DNA of 64,000 nt from a virus, in IMG/VR virus record IMGVR_UViG_3300042569_001270, positions 1 to 64,000 of that record. One strand, written 5' to 3'. A model generated the notes under the pieces. It saw nothing but the letters and a program-made list of their open reading frames with translations. It ran no database searches and was not told the DNA's origin. Of the stretch, positions 56,025-64,000 are shown one piece after another; position 1 is the first letter of the stretch, and each line of letters begins with the position of its first letter. The position numbers and the translations under genes were made by a program.

Positions 56025-56053
56025 TTGCGGAATGAGGCCGACCTCTGTACTGT
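56025..56053 (+). promoter_or_regulatory. Candidate sigma-70-type promoter
   Basis: TTGCGG (56025-56030), 17-base spacer, TACTGT (56048-56053), lying in the 111-base gap between the helicase gene and the next gene. Spacing is ideal and the gap is one of the longest in the window. No start-site data. Confidence 0.45.
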
Positions 56054-56092
56054 GGCGTTGCGTCAACCCACCTACCGAGAGGCATACCCCGC

Positions 56093-56668
56093 ATGCGACC
56101 GTCATGGGCCAAGAACTACAAGCGCAAGACAGCAGTGACCGTGACGCCCGAGATTGAGAGGACCGCAAACAGCGTAGCGGCTGCGTACCGCACCTTCCTC
56201 AAAACCAATCAGCCTTTCGCACAGCCGTGGCACCCCTCGACGCCCCCCAAGGACACTCAGTTCTGGGGGGCTTTCGTTAAGGCCGCTGAGATCATCATCG
56301 AGCTGGGTGCCACTCCTCACGACTACGTTCAGGCTCAGTGGGAGGGGATCAAAAAGATTGCCAAGCACCGCTCAGACCGGATGCTGTTCCCTCAGATGCT
56401 CATCACCGACAACGCTCGCCTCCGCTACCTCAGCTTCGCGGACACGCAGACGAACAAGGCGAAGCGTACCGTCACCAAGAAGCAGCTGGTCAACGCGGAC
56501 CCGTTCATGCGGGACAACCGCCGCCTCAAGAAGCTGATGAAGGACTACGACGGTGTTGAGGAGTGCGAGGTGATCAAGCTCCACTGCCTCGACTTCTCGC
56601 GTGGCTTCCTCAAGAGCAAGGGCGTCTGGTCAGACGTTGCCTCCGAATACGAATCCTCCCTGTCCTAA
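56093..56668 (+). CDS. Hypothetical protein, 191 aa
   Basis: ATG 56093 follows GAGAGG with slightly long spacing. A Lys/Arg-rich, mostly helical protein (AANSVAAAYRTFLKTN-type region, HDYVQAQWEGIKKIAKHRSD, RRLKKLMKDYDGV). Leads the DnaB-methylase-primase string, so a DNA-binding or replication accessory role is likely. Not recognised. Confidence 0.6.
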   Translation: MRPSWAKNYKRKTAVTVTPEIERTANSVAAAYRTFLKTNQPFAQPWHPSTPPKDTQFWGAFVKAAEIIIELGATPHDYVQAQWEGIKKIAKHRSDRMLFPQMLITDNARLRYLSFADTQTNKAKRTVTKKQLVNADPFMRDNRRLKKLMKDYDGVEECEVIKLHCLDFSRGFLKSKGVWSDVASEYESSLS

Positions 56669-56680
56669 GGTTCACAACTA

Positions 56681-58126
56681 ATGTTCACAACTGCCACGCT
56701 TCAGAAGCGTAGGAAGGGTCTTCCCTTCGACGCTGACTTCCAAAGGCGTCTTGTCCGCACCCTCTATCAGGACGCTGCCTTCGCAGCCTCGCTTGTCGGT
56801 CTCCTCGACGCAGAGGCTTTCGAGTCGCGTGTTCTTCGATGGGTGATTGATAAGATTTTCTGGTACCACGATCAGTACAAGACTCACCCCACCAAGATGG
56901 TGCTGGAGCGGGAGGCCAAGAAGGCCGTCCGCTTCGGTGCCGTTCAAGGTGCCGACATTACGGCTCTCGCCCGTACGCTGGACACGCTCGACAACCCGAC
57001 CCCTGACCGCTCGTACCTTGAGGACGAGGTCTACAAGTTTATCAAACGGTCTGAGACTGCGAAGGCTCTGCACGCTATCGAGAAGGCGATACGCACCAAC
57101 GACTTTGACGCCGTTGATGCGGAGATGACGAAGGCCTCCTCGTTCAAGCCTGCGAGGACCAATGAGTTCGGTAAGACCGCTGCGCACAACGTGAAGGAGC
57201 GCGTGAAGCGCCGCCTCCGGCAGCAGGAGTTCGGCATCACGAGCGGTACGCCCATTGATCGCGTAATGAAGTCTGAGGGCATCCAGCGCAAGCAGGTCGG
57301 CATCGTCATCGGTCCCACGGGTCGCGGTAAGACCGCCACGCTGGTTCACAACGCCTGCGCCGCTGCGGAGGACGGGAGCAAGGTTCTCTACATTTCGCTG
57401 GAGCTTGACGAGGACGACATTCTTGATCGTATCGACGCTCGCCTCTGCAGCATCGACATGAACAATCTCAAGAAGAAGCCCAAGACGATTCAGGAAATGT
57501 ACATGAACAAGCTTGCCACCGTGGGCGAGCGCATCCACACGAAGTACTACCCACCGGGATCACTGTCTGTGGGTGGCCTCCGCGCCTACATCAAGAAGCT
57601 GGAGACCATCGGCTTCTACCCTGACCTGATCGTCTGCGACTACGTTGACCTTATGAAACCGACGCTGCGCTTCGAGGCCGGTGACGACTACGCCGCCCAA
57701 GGCTCCGTCGTCCGTGAGATGCGCGGTCTCATGGGTGAGCTGAACATGGCTTGCTGGACCGCCTCACAGGCCAACCGTGGCGCTCTGGACGTTGAGGTTG
57801 TTGATAAACAGCACGTCGCTGACTCGTTCCAGAAGATGTTTATCGCAGACGTGGTCGTGACCCTCTGTCAGACCTTGGAAGAGAAGAACCGTGGGATCAC
57901 CCGACTCTTCCTCGCCAAGAACCGAAACGGCTACGACGGCATGGAGTTCTACGTTAAGCTCAACACCGCGCAGTGCCGCATCATCGAGATGCCCACGCCG
58001 GTCAAGCAGCAGGTCAAGCCGAACCAGCCCAAGGCCGCCCAGAAGATTGGTCAGGCTCTGCGGTCAGGCCCTGTCATCACCCCGACGATTCGACGCAAGA
58101 AGACAACCCCTTCCTTGGTGGCGTAA
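56681..58126 (+). CDS. DnaB-like replicative helicase
   Basis: ATG 56681. The 481-aa protein has a helical N-terminal domain, a linker, and a RecA-like ATPase core: GPTGRGKT (Walker A, 211-218), LYISLELDED, then LIVCDYVDL with D320 (Walker B), then TASQANRGAL and FLAKNRNG (the typical arginine-finger region of DnaB/gp4 helicases). It unwinds DNA at the phage fork, working with the DnaG-like primase two genes on. Its stop overlaps the methyltransferase start by one base. Confidence 0.88.
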   Translation: MFTTATLQKRRKGLPFDADFQRRLVRTLYQDAAFAASLVGLLDAEAFESRVLRWVIDKIFWYHDQYKTHPTKMVLEREAKKAVRFGAVQGADITALARTLDTLDNPTPDRSYLEDEVYKFIKRSETAKALHAIEKAIRTNDFDAVDAEMTKASSFKPARTNEFGKTAAHNVKERVKRRLRQQEFGITSGTPIDRVMKSEGIQRKQVGIVIGPTGRGKTATLVHNACAAAEDGSKVLYISLELDEDDILDRIDARLCSIDMNNLKKKPKTIQEMYMNKLATVGERIHTKYYPPGSLSVGGLRAYIKKLETIGFYPDLIVCDYVDLMKPTLRFEAGDDYAAQGSVVREMRGLMGELNMACWTASQANRGALDVEVVDKQHVADSFQKMFIADVVVTLCQTLEEKNRGITRLFLAKNRNGYDGMEFYVKLNTAQCRIIEMPTPVKQQVKPNQPKAAQKIGQALRSGPVITPTIRRKKTTPSLVA

Positions 58127-58995
58127 TGTTCACAACTTCCTCGCTCACTCGTAAGCTGACCAGCACGCTGAAGCGCAAGTCTTCAGTCGTCCTCGAAGGA
58201 GACGCCTTCGAGTTGATGTCTAAGATCAAAGACAACTCTGCCGCTGCTTGGATTTTCGACCCTCCGTTCCCGAAGGTTGAAGAGCACAGGGCCACGGGCA
58301 CGACCACGCGCCTCAAGATCAGCAAGTCCAGCCACAACCCGTGGTTCGACGCTGCCAAGTTCGCCTACGAGAAGCTGCCTGCCCTCCTGCGACACGCCGA
58401 CCGAACGCTGGTTGCCGGTGGGCACTTCCTGATGAAGTGTGACTTTGATCTTCTGCAGGAGGTACTGAAGCTCTACCCTGCCGCCGGAGGTGCTCTGCCG
58501 TCGGTGGGTAGCGAGACCAGCCTCGTCCCTCAGAAGCTGTTGCTCTGGGACAAGCAGGCTCTGGGCACCGGCTACGTCTTTCGATCCCGTCACGAGTACT
58601 GGCTTTGGATGGTGAAGGGTTCCAAGCGTCGTCGTGTGCCGAACGAGAACATGTCCCTCTCGGACGTGTTCCGTTACAAGCGGCTCAAGGGGAAGAAGTA
58701 CAGCCCTGCTCAGATGCCTCTGGCGATGGCCTACGACTTGGTCAGTCAGGTCACTCAGGTAGGGGACCTCGTTGTTGATCCGTTCTGCGGTGGCGGCGGG
58801 ACGGTGCCGGTGGTCACCTCCGTCCTCGGTCGTCGCATCTGGGCCTGTGAGTTGGACCCCAGCTTCGCCAAGCTTGCCAACGAGAGGGTCGCTCGCGCCC
58901 TGTCGAAGAAGGACGACCTCCGGTCAGAGCTTCGTGGCCTGTCACTTGCTCACCAGCAAGGAGCAGTCCCCGAACACTCAACGATCATGGAGTAA
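58126..58995 (+). CDS. DNA methyltransferase (beta class, N6A/N4C)
   Basis: ATG 58126 overlaps the DnaB stop. The 289-aa protein has motif IV DPPF (45-48) before motif I DPFCGGGG (218-225), so the order is that of beta-class amino-methyltransferases. The final part contains ELDPSFAKLANERV (motif II region). Target site cannot be read. Position between helicase and primase suggests methylation of newly made phage DNA, either for protection or regulation. No partner restriction gene is visible. Confidence 0.85.
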   Translation: MFTTSSLTRKLTSTLKRKSSVVLEGDAFELMSKIKDNSAAAWIFDPPFPKVEEHRATGTTTRLKISKSSHNPWFDAAKFAYEKLPALLRHADRTLVAGGHFLMKCDFDLLQEVLKLYPAAGGALPSVGSETSLVPQKLLLWDKQALGTGYVFRSRHEYWLWMVKGSKRRRVPNENMSLSDVFRYKRLKGKKYSPAQMPLAMAYDLVSQVTQVGDLVVDPFCGGGGTVPVVTSVLGRRIWACELDPSFAKLANERVARALSKKDDLRSELRGLSLAHQQGAVPEHSTIME

Positions 58996-58997
58996 CA

Positions 58998-60032
58998 GTG
59001 CGAGCACCGATCACCAGTCAGCTGCGGGACGCCATCAAGGCCTTCGACATCGAGAAGTTCCTCAGTGAGCATGCCTCTCTCAAGCCTGCGGGTGACGAGA
59101 GGATCATGGACTGTCCTGTCTGTGGAGAGGACGGGCACAGCGACAAGCTTTGGTTCAATGTTAAGAAGAAAACGGGGTGGTGTTATGTGTGCGAGGAGTC
59201 GTGGTCGCTCGTCAAGGTCGTCGGACACTTTCTCAACCTCGACCTGCGAAAGCCCTCGCAGTACATCAAGATTTGCCAGTTCCTTTATGACGCGACGGGT
59301 GTCACGAACACGTCCACATTACGAAGGACGCTCGAAGCTTCCCAAGCCGCCCTCGCTCCTGAAGAGGTTGAGGTTGAGACTCCGCGTTATGTCGCGCCGC
59401 CTGCTCTTGATCTACCTGCGGAATTTGTGACTCTGCCGAAGAAGCTCCCCGCGTACTTCGCCACACGCAACATCACGAAGGAGCAGGTCAAGCGTCACGG
59501 AATCGGCTGGTGTGAGCGCGGGTACTTTAAGAACCGTATGATTATTCCAGTCGTTATGAACAAGAAGGTCGTCAGCTACATCGCTCGCTACATGGGCAAG
59601 CCGCCCGAAGGCGTGAAGAAGTACCTGTACCCAAAAGGGAACCCGACCGGTAAGACGTTCTTCAACTTTGATAACGCCAAGAAGTTCAAGACCGTCGTGC
59701 TGACGGAGGGCTACCTCGACGCTGTTGCAGTCGGTCTCGACGCGATGGGGCTGGGCGGCAAGAGCCTTTCAGACCAGCAAGCCCTGCTGCTGGCGAGTCT
59801 CGACTTGGACGAGGTCATCGTCATGCTGGACGGCGATTCTGCGGGGCGGGAGGGGGCCACGAAGGTGGCTCGCAAGCTGTCGTCGTTCGTGCCATCTGTG
59901 CGCATCGCCTCGCTGCCGGATGGCAAGGACCCCGACGAGTTGACCGAGGAGGAACTGGCCGCTATCCGAGAGGACGCTTTGCCTCTGAACAGCACGGTTC
60001 CTAAGATCAAAATTGACCTAGAAGATTTTTGA
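58998..60032 (+). CDS. DnaG-type primase
   Basis: GTG 58998 lies two bases after the methylase stop. The 344-aa protein has an N-terminal zinc site C39-x2-C42 ... C62-x2-C65, then a central domain, then a TOPRIM fold with TEGYLDA (E237) and DGDSAG (278-283, catalytic aspartates). It makes RNA primers for lagging-strand synthesis with the DnaB-like helicase. Confidence 0.88.
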   Translation: MRAPITSQLRDAIKAFDIEKFLSEHASLKPAGDERIMDCPVCGEDGHSDKLWFNVKKKTGWCYVCEESWSLVKVVGHFLNLDLRKPSQYIKICQFLYDATGVTNTSTLRRTLEASQAALAPEEVEVETPRYVAPPALDLPAEFVTLPKKLPAYFATRNITKEQVKRHGIGWCERGYFKNRMIIPVVMNKKVVSYIARYMGKPPEGVKKYLYPKGNPTGKTFFNFDNAKKFKTVVLTEGYLDAVAVGLDAMGLGGKSLSDQQALLLASLDLDEVIVMLDGDSAGREGATKVARKLSSFVPSVRIASLPDGKDPDELTEEELAAIREDALPLNSTVPKIKIDLEDF

Positions 60033-60046
60033 CCTCTACAGGTTGT

Positions 60047-60093
60047 GGTGCTGAGGAGCACCTACACAAGGGGCAGCGGACCCTTATTTCCGC
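60047..60093 (+). promoter_or_regulatory. Leader hairpins before the ribonucleotide reductase gene
   Basis: GGTGCT (60047-60052), GAGG loop, AGCACC (60057-60062); then GCGGA (60076-60080) and TCCGC (60089-60093). They fill the 75-base gap before the RNR start. A cobalamin riboswitch is far longer, so this is not one. May modulate translation. Confidence 0.35.
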
Positions 60094-60107
60094 GCAGGAG
60101 TGATCCC

Positions 60108-62069
60108 ATGCAGCCTTCTCAGCAGTTCGTCTACGTCCGCACCTACGCCCGCTGGCTCCCCGATCTGGAGCGTCGGGAACTCTCGTGGGAGGAAACGGTT
60201 GATCGCTACCTCAGCTTCATGCGTGGCACCTACGGCGACAAGGTCCCTGCGAAGGTTTGGGACAAGATCGCCAAGCACATGAAGGAGCTTGGGTCTGTCG
60301 GCTCGATGCGGGCGACGTGGACTGCTGGGTCGGCCCTGAGCGAGAACCACATCTCGGCGTACAACTGTGCCTACCTGCCCTACATTGATCTCAAAGCAGT
60401 GGCCGAGCACCTCTACATTCTCATGCATGGGACAGGCGTCGGCTTCAGCACCGAGAAGGAATACATCGATCAGATGCCTGAGGTCCCGATGCAGTCTTCT
60501 GCGGGGGCTGGTGTTCATGTCGTGGCCGACTCCAAGGAGGGCTGGGCTGAGGCCCTGCATTTCGGTCTCTCGGCTTGGTTTCTTGGGCTGGACGCCGAGT
60601 TCGACTACTCACAGGTCCGCCCCCGTGGTGCACGGCTCAAGAAGTTTGGGGGCCGCGCCTCTGGACCGGACCCGCTGAAGAAGCTGCTGGAGTTCGTGCG
60701 CGCCACGATCATGGGTGCACAGGGTCGTAAGCTCACTTCGCTGGAGTGGCTCGACATCGGCAACATGATCGGTGAGGTCGTCGTCGTTGGCGGCGTTCGT
60801 CGCTCTGCGGAGATCAACTTCAGCGATCTCAACGACCAGCTCATTCGGGACGCCAAGAAGCACCCGTTCCCAGTGCACCGCTACATGAGCAACAACAGCG
60901 TGGCCTACAAGGTCAAGCCCTCCGTCGTGGAGTTTATGAAGGAGTGGACGGCTCTGGCCGAGAGCGGCTCCGGTGAGCGCGGCATCTTCAACCTGCACGC
61001 CATCGAGAACCATCTCGCCAAGCATGCCAAGCGGCGTAAGTTTGATGCCGACTTCCGCTCGAACCCGTGCGGAGAGATCATTCTTCGCCCGTTCCAGTTC
61101 TGTAACCTCTCGGAGATTATCGTTCGCTCTGACGACGACTTCGACAACTTGATCGAGAAGGTCGAGGTGGCGACGTGGCTGGGCACCATGCAGGCCGGTC
61201 TGACGGACTTCAAGTGGTTGCGTCCTGAGTGGAAGAAGAACTGCGAGGAGGAAGCCCTCCTCGGCGTCAGTCTCACCGGTCAGATGGACAACATGGAGCT
61301 GATGACCCCAGAGAAGCTCGCCATTCTCAAGGCCTATGCAGTCAAAGTGAACGCCAAGGCCGCTGCGGCTATCGGGATCAACGCTTCTGCGGCCATTACC
61401 ACCGGCAAGCCCTCGGGCACGGTCTCCCAGCTGGCTCTCTGCGGCTCGGGGGCGCACCCGTGGTACGACCAGTACTTCATCCGTCGGTACCGGATCAGCG
61501 CTACTGATCCCGTCTTCCGCATGCTGCGCGATCAGGGCTTCAAGTTCGTCCCTGAGAACGGGCAGGGGCCGCTGGACGTTGAACGCCGACGGCACGCCCT
61601 CATGGGAGAAGGCTGGTCTCCGTCGCAGATTGAAGCCCTTGCCCCAGCGTGGACCGAAGAGCAGGTCAATACTTGGGTGGTCGAGTTCCCCACGGAGGCC
61701 CCTCAGGGCGCAGTCACCCGTCACGAGGTCTCCTGCATCGACCAGCTGGAATGGTACCTGCGGATTATGAAGCACTGGTGCGAGCACAACCAGTCGATCA
61801 CCGTTTATGTGAAGGACGACGAGTGGTTGAAGGTCGGTGCTTGGGTTTACGATCACTTTGAGGAGCTAGTCGGTGTGAGCTTCCTCCCGTACGACGGCGG
61901 CAACTACACGCTGGCTCCATACGAGACGATCACGAAGGCGGAGTACTTCCTTCTGAAGGGCCGTCAGCCCGAGATCGACTGGTCGCAGCTTCCCGTCTAC
62001 GAGAAGATGGACATGACCGAGGGGGCCAAGACGCTCGCCTGTACTGGAAACACTTGCGAGATGACTTGA
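60108..62069 (+). CDS. Class II (B12-dependent) ribonucleoside-triphosphate reductase
   Basis: ATG 60108 follows AGGAGTG. The 653-aa protein has the redox cysteines of the monomeric RTPR type: C87 (YNCAYLPY), C321 and E323 (NPCGEI), C332 (FCNLSE, eleven residues after C321, as in the Lactobacillus enzyme), a GKPSGTVSQLALCGSGA region, and a C-terminal C-x4-C (ACTGNTCEMT). Reduces NTPs to dNTPs using adenosylcobalamin, without oxygen. Paired with ThyX it makes the phage self-reliant for DNA precursors. Confidence 0.9.
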   Translation: MQPSQQFVYVRTYARWLPDLERRELSWEETVDRYLSFMRGTYGDKVPAKVWDKIAKHMKELGSVGSMRATWTAGSALSENHISAYNCAYLPYIDLKAVAEHLYILMHGTGVGFSTEKEYIDQMPEVPMQSSAGAGVHVVADSKEGWAEALHFGLSAWFLGLDAEFDYSQVRPRGARLKKFGGRASGPDPLKKLLEFVRATIMGAQGRKLTSLEWLDIGNMIGEVVVVGGVRRSAEINFSDLNDQLIRDAKKHPFPVHRYMSNNSVAYKVKPSVVEFMKEWTALAESGSGERGIFNLHAIENHLAKHAKRRKFDADFRSNPCGEIILRPFQFCNLSEIIVRSDDDFDNLIEKVEVATWLGTMQAGLTDFKWLRPEWKKNCEEEALLGVSLTGQMDNMELMTPEKLAILKAYAVKVNAKAAAAIGINASAAITTGKPSGTVSQLALCGSGAHPWYDQYFIRRYRISATDPVFRMLRDQGFKFVPENGQGPLDVERRRHALMGEGWSPSQIEALAPAWTEEQVNTWVVEFPTEAPQGAVTRHEVSCIDQLEWYLRIMKHWCEHNQSITVYVKDDEWLKVGAWVYDHFEELVGVSFLPYDGGNYTLAPYETITKAEYFLLKGRQPEIDWSQLPVYEKMDMTEGAKTLACTGNTCEMT

Positions 62070-62127
62070 TAACTGGCATGGTTATCGACGCGGGCATTGA
62101 GGCCTACGTCGCCTAACCGCACTTTCT

Positions 62128-62160
62128 GGGCCGCCTCCGGTTGTGGGGCGGCCCTTTTTC
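62128..62160 (+). terminator. Rho-independent terminator after the ribonucleotide reductase gene
   Basis: GGGCCGCC (62128-62135) pairs with GGCGGCCC (62147-62154), followed by TTTTTC. It separates RNR from ThyX. Confidence 0.85.
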
Positions 62161-62179
62161 AATCACAGAGGATCACATA

Positions 62180-63043
62180 ATGAGTTTCATGCACGCCAAG
62201 ATTGTTAAGGATTCTATCAGCGAGGCTGGCCGGAGGATCACAACCTTCGAGTTGAAGTACCCTCGGATCATTCATGCTGAGCTGAAGACCCACCGCATCC
62301 TCAGCACCAACTCGGCTTCGTCGAGGGCCATCCCCGTGAAGAGGATGATCCAAGGTGTCATCGAGGAGACGTTCATCCCTTGGCACTGGGGTGCCAACCA
62401 GCCGGGGATGCAGGCGCGGCAGGAGATCGGTGAGTCCGCTAAGTCCCTCGCCAAGTCCATCTGGGTCGCTTCTGCGAACGACGCCATCCACACGGCACGG
62501 AAGCTGGCTGACCTTGGGCTTCACAAGCAGATCGTGAACCGTGTGCTGGAGCCGTACCAGTACATCACGACCCTCGTCACCGGCACTGAGTTCAACCACT
62601 TCCTCGCTCTGCGGAACGACGAGGAGGCAGAGGACCATTTCCATGATCTCGCGTTCATGGTGAAGGGCGAACTGGACCGGAGCACTCCGACCCTCTTGCC
62701 GGTGGGCGGTTGGCACCTTCCGTACATTGACGAGGACGACCGCGACTTCGTCTGGATGCACAAGGGCGACGTGAACGGTGACCTCACGGAGATGCAGGCC
62801 CTGCTGGTGAAGCTGTGCGTGGCCCGCTGCGCCCGTGTCAGCTACCTGACCCACGACAAGAAGCGGCCCTCTCTGGAGGAGGATTTGGCCCTCTACGAGC
62901 GATTGACGAGCCACTGGCCCATCCACGCCTCCCCGCTTGAGCACGCTGCCTACGCCCTGCCGGATGCGAACGAGCAGAGCGGTAACTTCAAGGGCTGGTT
63001 CCAGCACCGGAAGCAGCTTCAGAAGGAGTTCGTACCGGGCTGA
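62180..63043 (+). CDS. thyX: Flavin-dependent thymidylate synthase
   Basis: ATG 62180 follows AGAGGATC. The 287-aa protein has the ThyX signature in a divergent form: H38-R39-x2-S42-x-N44-S45-A46-S47-S48-R49 (ELKTHRILSTNSASSR), with Thr instead of the first Arg and Ser in place of the usual Glu, a variant seen in phage enzymes. The C-terminus has HASPLEHAAYAL and KGWFQHRKQL, matching the dUMP/FAD site. It turns dUMP into dTMP. It is about 30% longer than the shortest bacterial ThyX enzymes. Confidence 0.85.
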   Translation: MSFMHAKIVKDSISEAGRRITTFELKYPRIIHAELKTHRILSTNSASSRAIPVKRMIQGVIEETFIPWHWGANQPGMQARQEIGESAKSLAKSIWVASANDAIHTARKLADLGLHKQIVNRVLEPYQYITTLVTGTEFNHFLALRNDEEAEDHFHDLAFMVKGELDRSTPTLLPVGGWHLPYIDEDDRDFVWMHKGDVNGDLTEMQALLVKLCVARCARVSYLTHDKKRPSLEEDLALYERLTSHWPIHASPLEHAAYALPDANEQSGNFKGWFQHRKQLQKEFVPG

Positions 63044-63058
63044 GAAGCGGAGAAATAG

Positions 63059-63105
63059 AAAAAAGCCCCCCGCCTACGATGTTCCGTAGGCGGGGGGCTT
63101 TTTAT
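63059..63105. terminator. Strong bidirectional terminator between convergent operons
   Basis: GCCCCCCGCCTACG (63065-63078) pairs perfectly with CGTAGGCGGGGGGC (63085-63098) with A and T runs on either side. It ends both the thyX transcript and the minus-strand genes. Confidence 0.95.
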
Positions 63106-63491
63106 TACTTGATGTTGACGATACGACCGACCGGATGCTTCGAGTCACCGCAGGACTTCACGGTGGACTTGGTGTCACTTGCGATCAAGCAACCGCACTT
63201 CAGCTTGAGCTTCTTCGCCGGAGGAGCGGATACCGTGAGTCCCTGAGCAGCGGCACGGGCTGCGTAGTCCTTGCCAAGTACCTCTTCAGCGGTCTTCCAG
63301 CCCCGCATCTTGTACTTGTTCTCGTACCACTCCTTGGCTTGGTTGTAGGCCTTGATCGAGTGAAGGTTCTCTTGGAGCCCCTTCTCCGTGTCGATGCGAG
63401 AGATCGTCAAGCTGCAGGAGTTGAACAGCTCTTTGATCGCATGAGAGTCTTGGCTGGTCTCAATCGCCAGTCGCATCTTCTCAACGTCCAT
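63105..63491 (-). CDS. Hypothetical protein with C-terminal zinc-like Cys motif, 128 aa
   Basis: Start ATG at 63491-63489 overlaps the stop of the upstream gene by one base, so the two are translationally coupled. The N-terminal half is helical (EKMRLAIETSQDSHAIKEL), the middle has KAYNQAKEWYENKYK, and the C-terminus has KCGCLIASDTKSTVKSCGDS, a Cys/His cluster that could bind zinc. No recognised family. The stop is at the base of the bidirectional terminator. Confidence 0.6.
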   Translation of the reverse strand: MDVEKMRLAIETSQDSHAIKELFNSCSLTISRIDTEKGLQENLHSIKAYNQAKEWYENKYKMRGWKTAEEVLGKDYAARAAAQGLTVSAPPAKKLKLKCGCLIASDTKSTVKSCGDSKHPVGRIVNIK

Positions 63492-64000
63492 CAGTCGGCC
63501 TCTTCCCAGTCCGTAGAGAGCATGTCGGTCTGCGAGGCGAGCCAAGGAACGTAGTCACCCTGCGCCGTGTGCATGAAGATGTACGGGAGGGTCATCTTGC
63601 TGAGATCAGTCGGGCGCTGCAGTCCGATGAACATACCCTTGCCGTTCCAGCCCTTACGACGGAACACCCACCTGTTGTCGTTGAGGTTGTTGAGGCACCG
63701 CAGCACCCAGCCAAAGGAGCCGTGGTCCCGCTCCTTGAGGTAGTTGATCTCATCCCTCTGTCGCCGGATGGTCTCGGTGAGGTTGGTAGCCTGCAGGGCC
63801 ATCGCCTCCTCACCCATCTTGAGGTTCGCACGGAGCATCTCGATGGTACTCGTGTGGCTGATGATCTCGGCGCGGAGCTTGGCGGACGCTGCTCCGAACT
63901 CCGCCTTCGCGGCGTACCAGTCTTTCTTGTAGGTCTCTGCCTTGGCTTCTGCTGCAAGGCACTGTTCCTCGGCTGAGGCCCGCTCTCGCTCTGCGTCGAG
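63491..64000 (-). CDS. DUF2829 (Tad2-like, Thoeris anti-defence) protein with coiled-coil N-terminus (5' truncated by window)
   Basis: The frame is open to the window edge, so the start is missing. The visible 169 residues begin with a ~85-residue charged coiled coil, then carry a domain matching DUF2829 (now named Thoeris anti-defence 2-like): [43 protein letters not shown] and [11 protein letters not shown]. Tad2 proteins bind and sequester the cyclic ADP-ribose signal of Thoeris. The usual proteins are about 90 aa with no coiled coil, so this is a fusion or a different oligomer. The domain call rests on signature residues only. Confidence 0.72.
   Translation of the reverse strand, partial: LDAERERASAEEQCLAAEAKAETYKKDWYAAKAEFGAASAKLRAEIISHTSTIEMLRANLKMGEEAMALQATNLTETIRRQRDEINYLKERDHGSFGWVLRCLNNLNDNRWVFRRKGWNGKGMFIGLQRPTDLSKMTLPYIFMHTAQGDYVPWLASQTDMLSTDWEEAD

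Noticed and set aside
60033-60107. Cobalamin riboswitch before the B12-dependent reductase
   Set aside because: The gap is only 75 bases and shows no B12-box-like sequence; real cobalamin riboswitches are much longer.
62079-62117. Tiny ORF MVIDAGIEAYVA between RNR and its terminator
   Set aside because: Twelve codons, no ribosome binding site, no similarity to a glutaredoxin or NrdH end; most likely chance.

Overview
The window is a continuous stretch of a tailed-bacteriophage genome. It holds a portal, a prohead protease, a major capsid protein, a contractile tail sheath, a tail tube and a complete baseplate, so the phage is a myovirus. Coding density is very high, nearly every gene has a GGAG-type ribosome binding site, the base composition is GC-rich, and all but two genes lie on the plus strand. 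I saw no terminase, DNA polymerase, integrase or tRNA, so the full genome is clearly larger than 64 kb. The host cannot be named. A lytic-transglycosylase endolysin plus spanin-like and coiled-coil membrane proteins hints at a diderm (Gram-negative-type) host, but this is inference.

Layout. 0-3.3 kb: a small accessory block with a ParB/Srx-like protein, a cysteine-rich protein with a CxxxCxxC motif, a rubredoxin-like zinc ribbon and an iron-sulfur/FMN reductase-like protein. 3.4-25.7 kb: head module with a portal, two giant low-complexity proteins (1581 and 1046 aa), a small zinc-ribbon protein, a 1736-aa SNF2-like helicase, a PI3K/HipA-like kinase, a prohead protease with a C2H2 zinc finger, a small beta protein, a putative scaffold and the major capsid protein with an Ig/FN3-like insertion. 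25.8-29.1 kb: neck and connector genes. 29.1-34.8 kb: sheath, tube, a tail-assembly chaperone pair joined by a probable +1 frameshift, and the tape measure. 34.8-44.8 kb: baseplate hub, spike, LysM/gp25-like fusion, gpJ-like wedge, gpI-like protein and a first fibre-like protein.

44.8-54.4 kb: a receptor-binding cassette (fibre with a jelly-roll-like domain, a ~90-aa protein and a beta-rich protein) occurs twice. The two copies flank the endolysin and two membrane/coiled-coil lysis candidates, and a second membrane/coiled-coil pair follows. 54.5-63.0 kb: replication and nucleotide metabolism, with a UvsW-like helicase, DnaB-like helicase, beta-class DNA methyltransferase, DnaG primase, class II ribonucleotide reductase and divergent ThyX. 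A strong bidirectional terminator separates these from two minus-strand genes at the right end. One of those carries a DUF2829 (Thoeris anti-defence 2, Tad2-like) domain behind a long coiled coil.

How it works together: the head module packs several enzymes (helicase, kinase) among capsid genes, which suggests they are virion proteins delivered with the DNA. The replication module makes deoxynucleotides through RTPR and ThyX and copies DNA with DnaB and DnaG. The Tad2-like gene and possibly the head-module enzymes may counter host defences. All functions come from motif reading; no database search was run.
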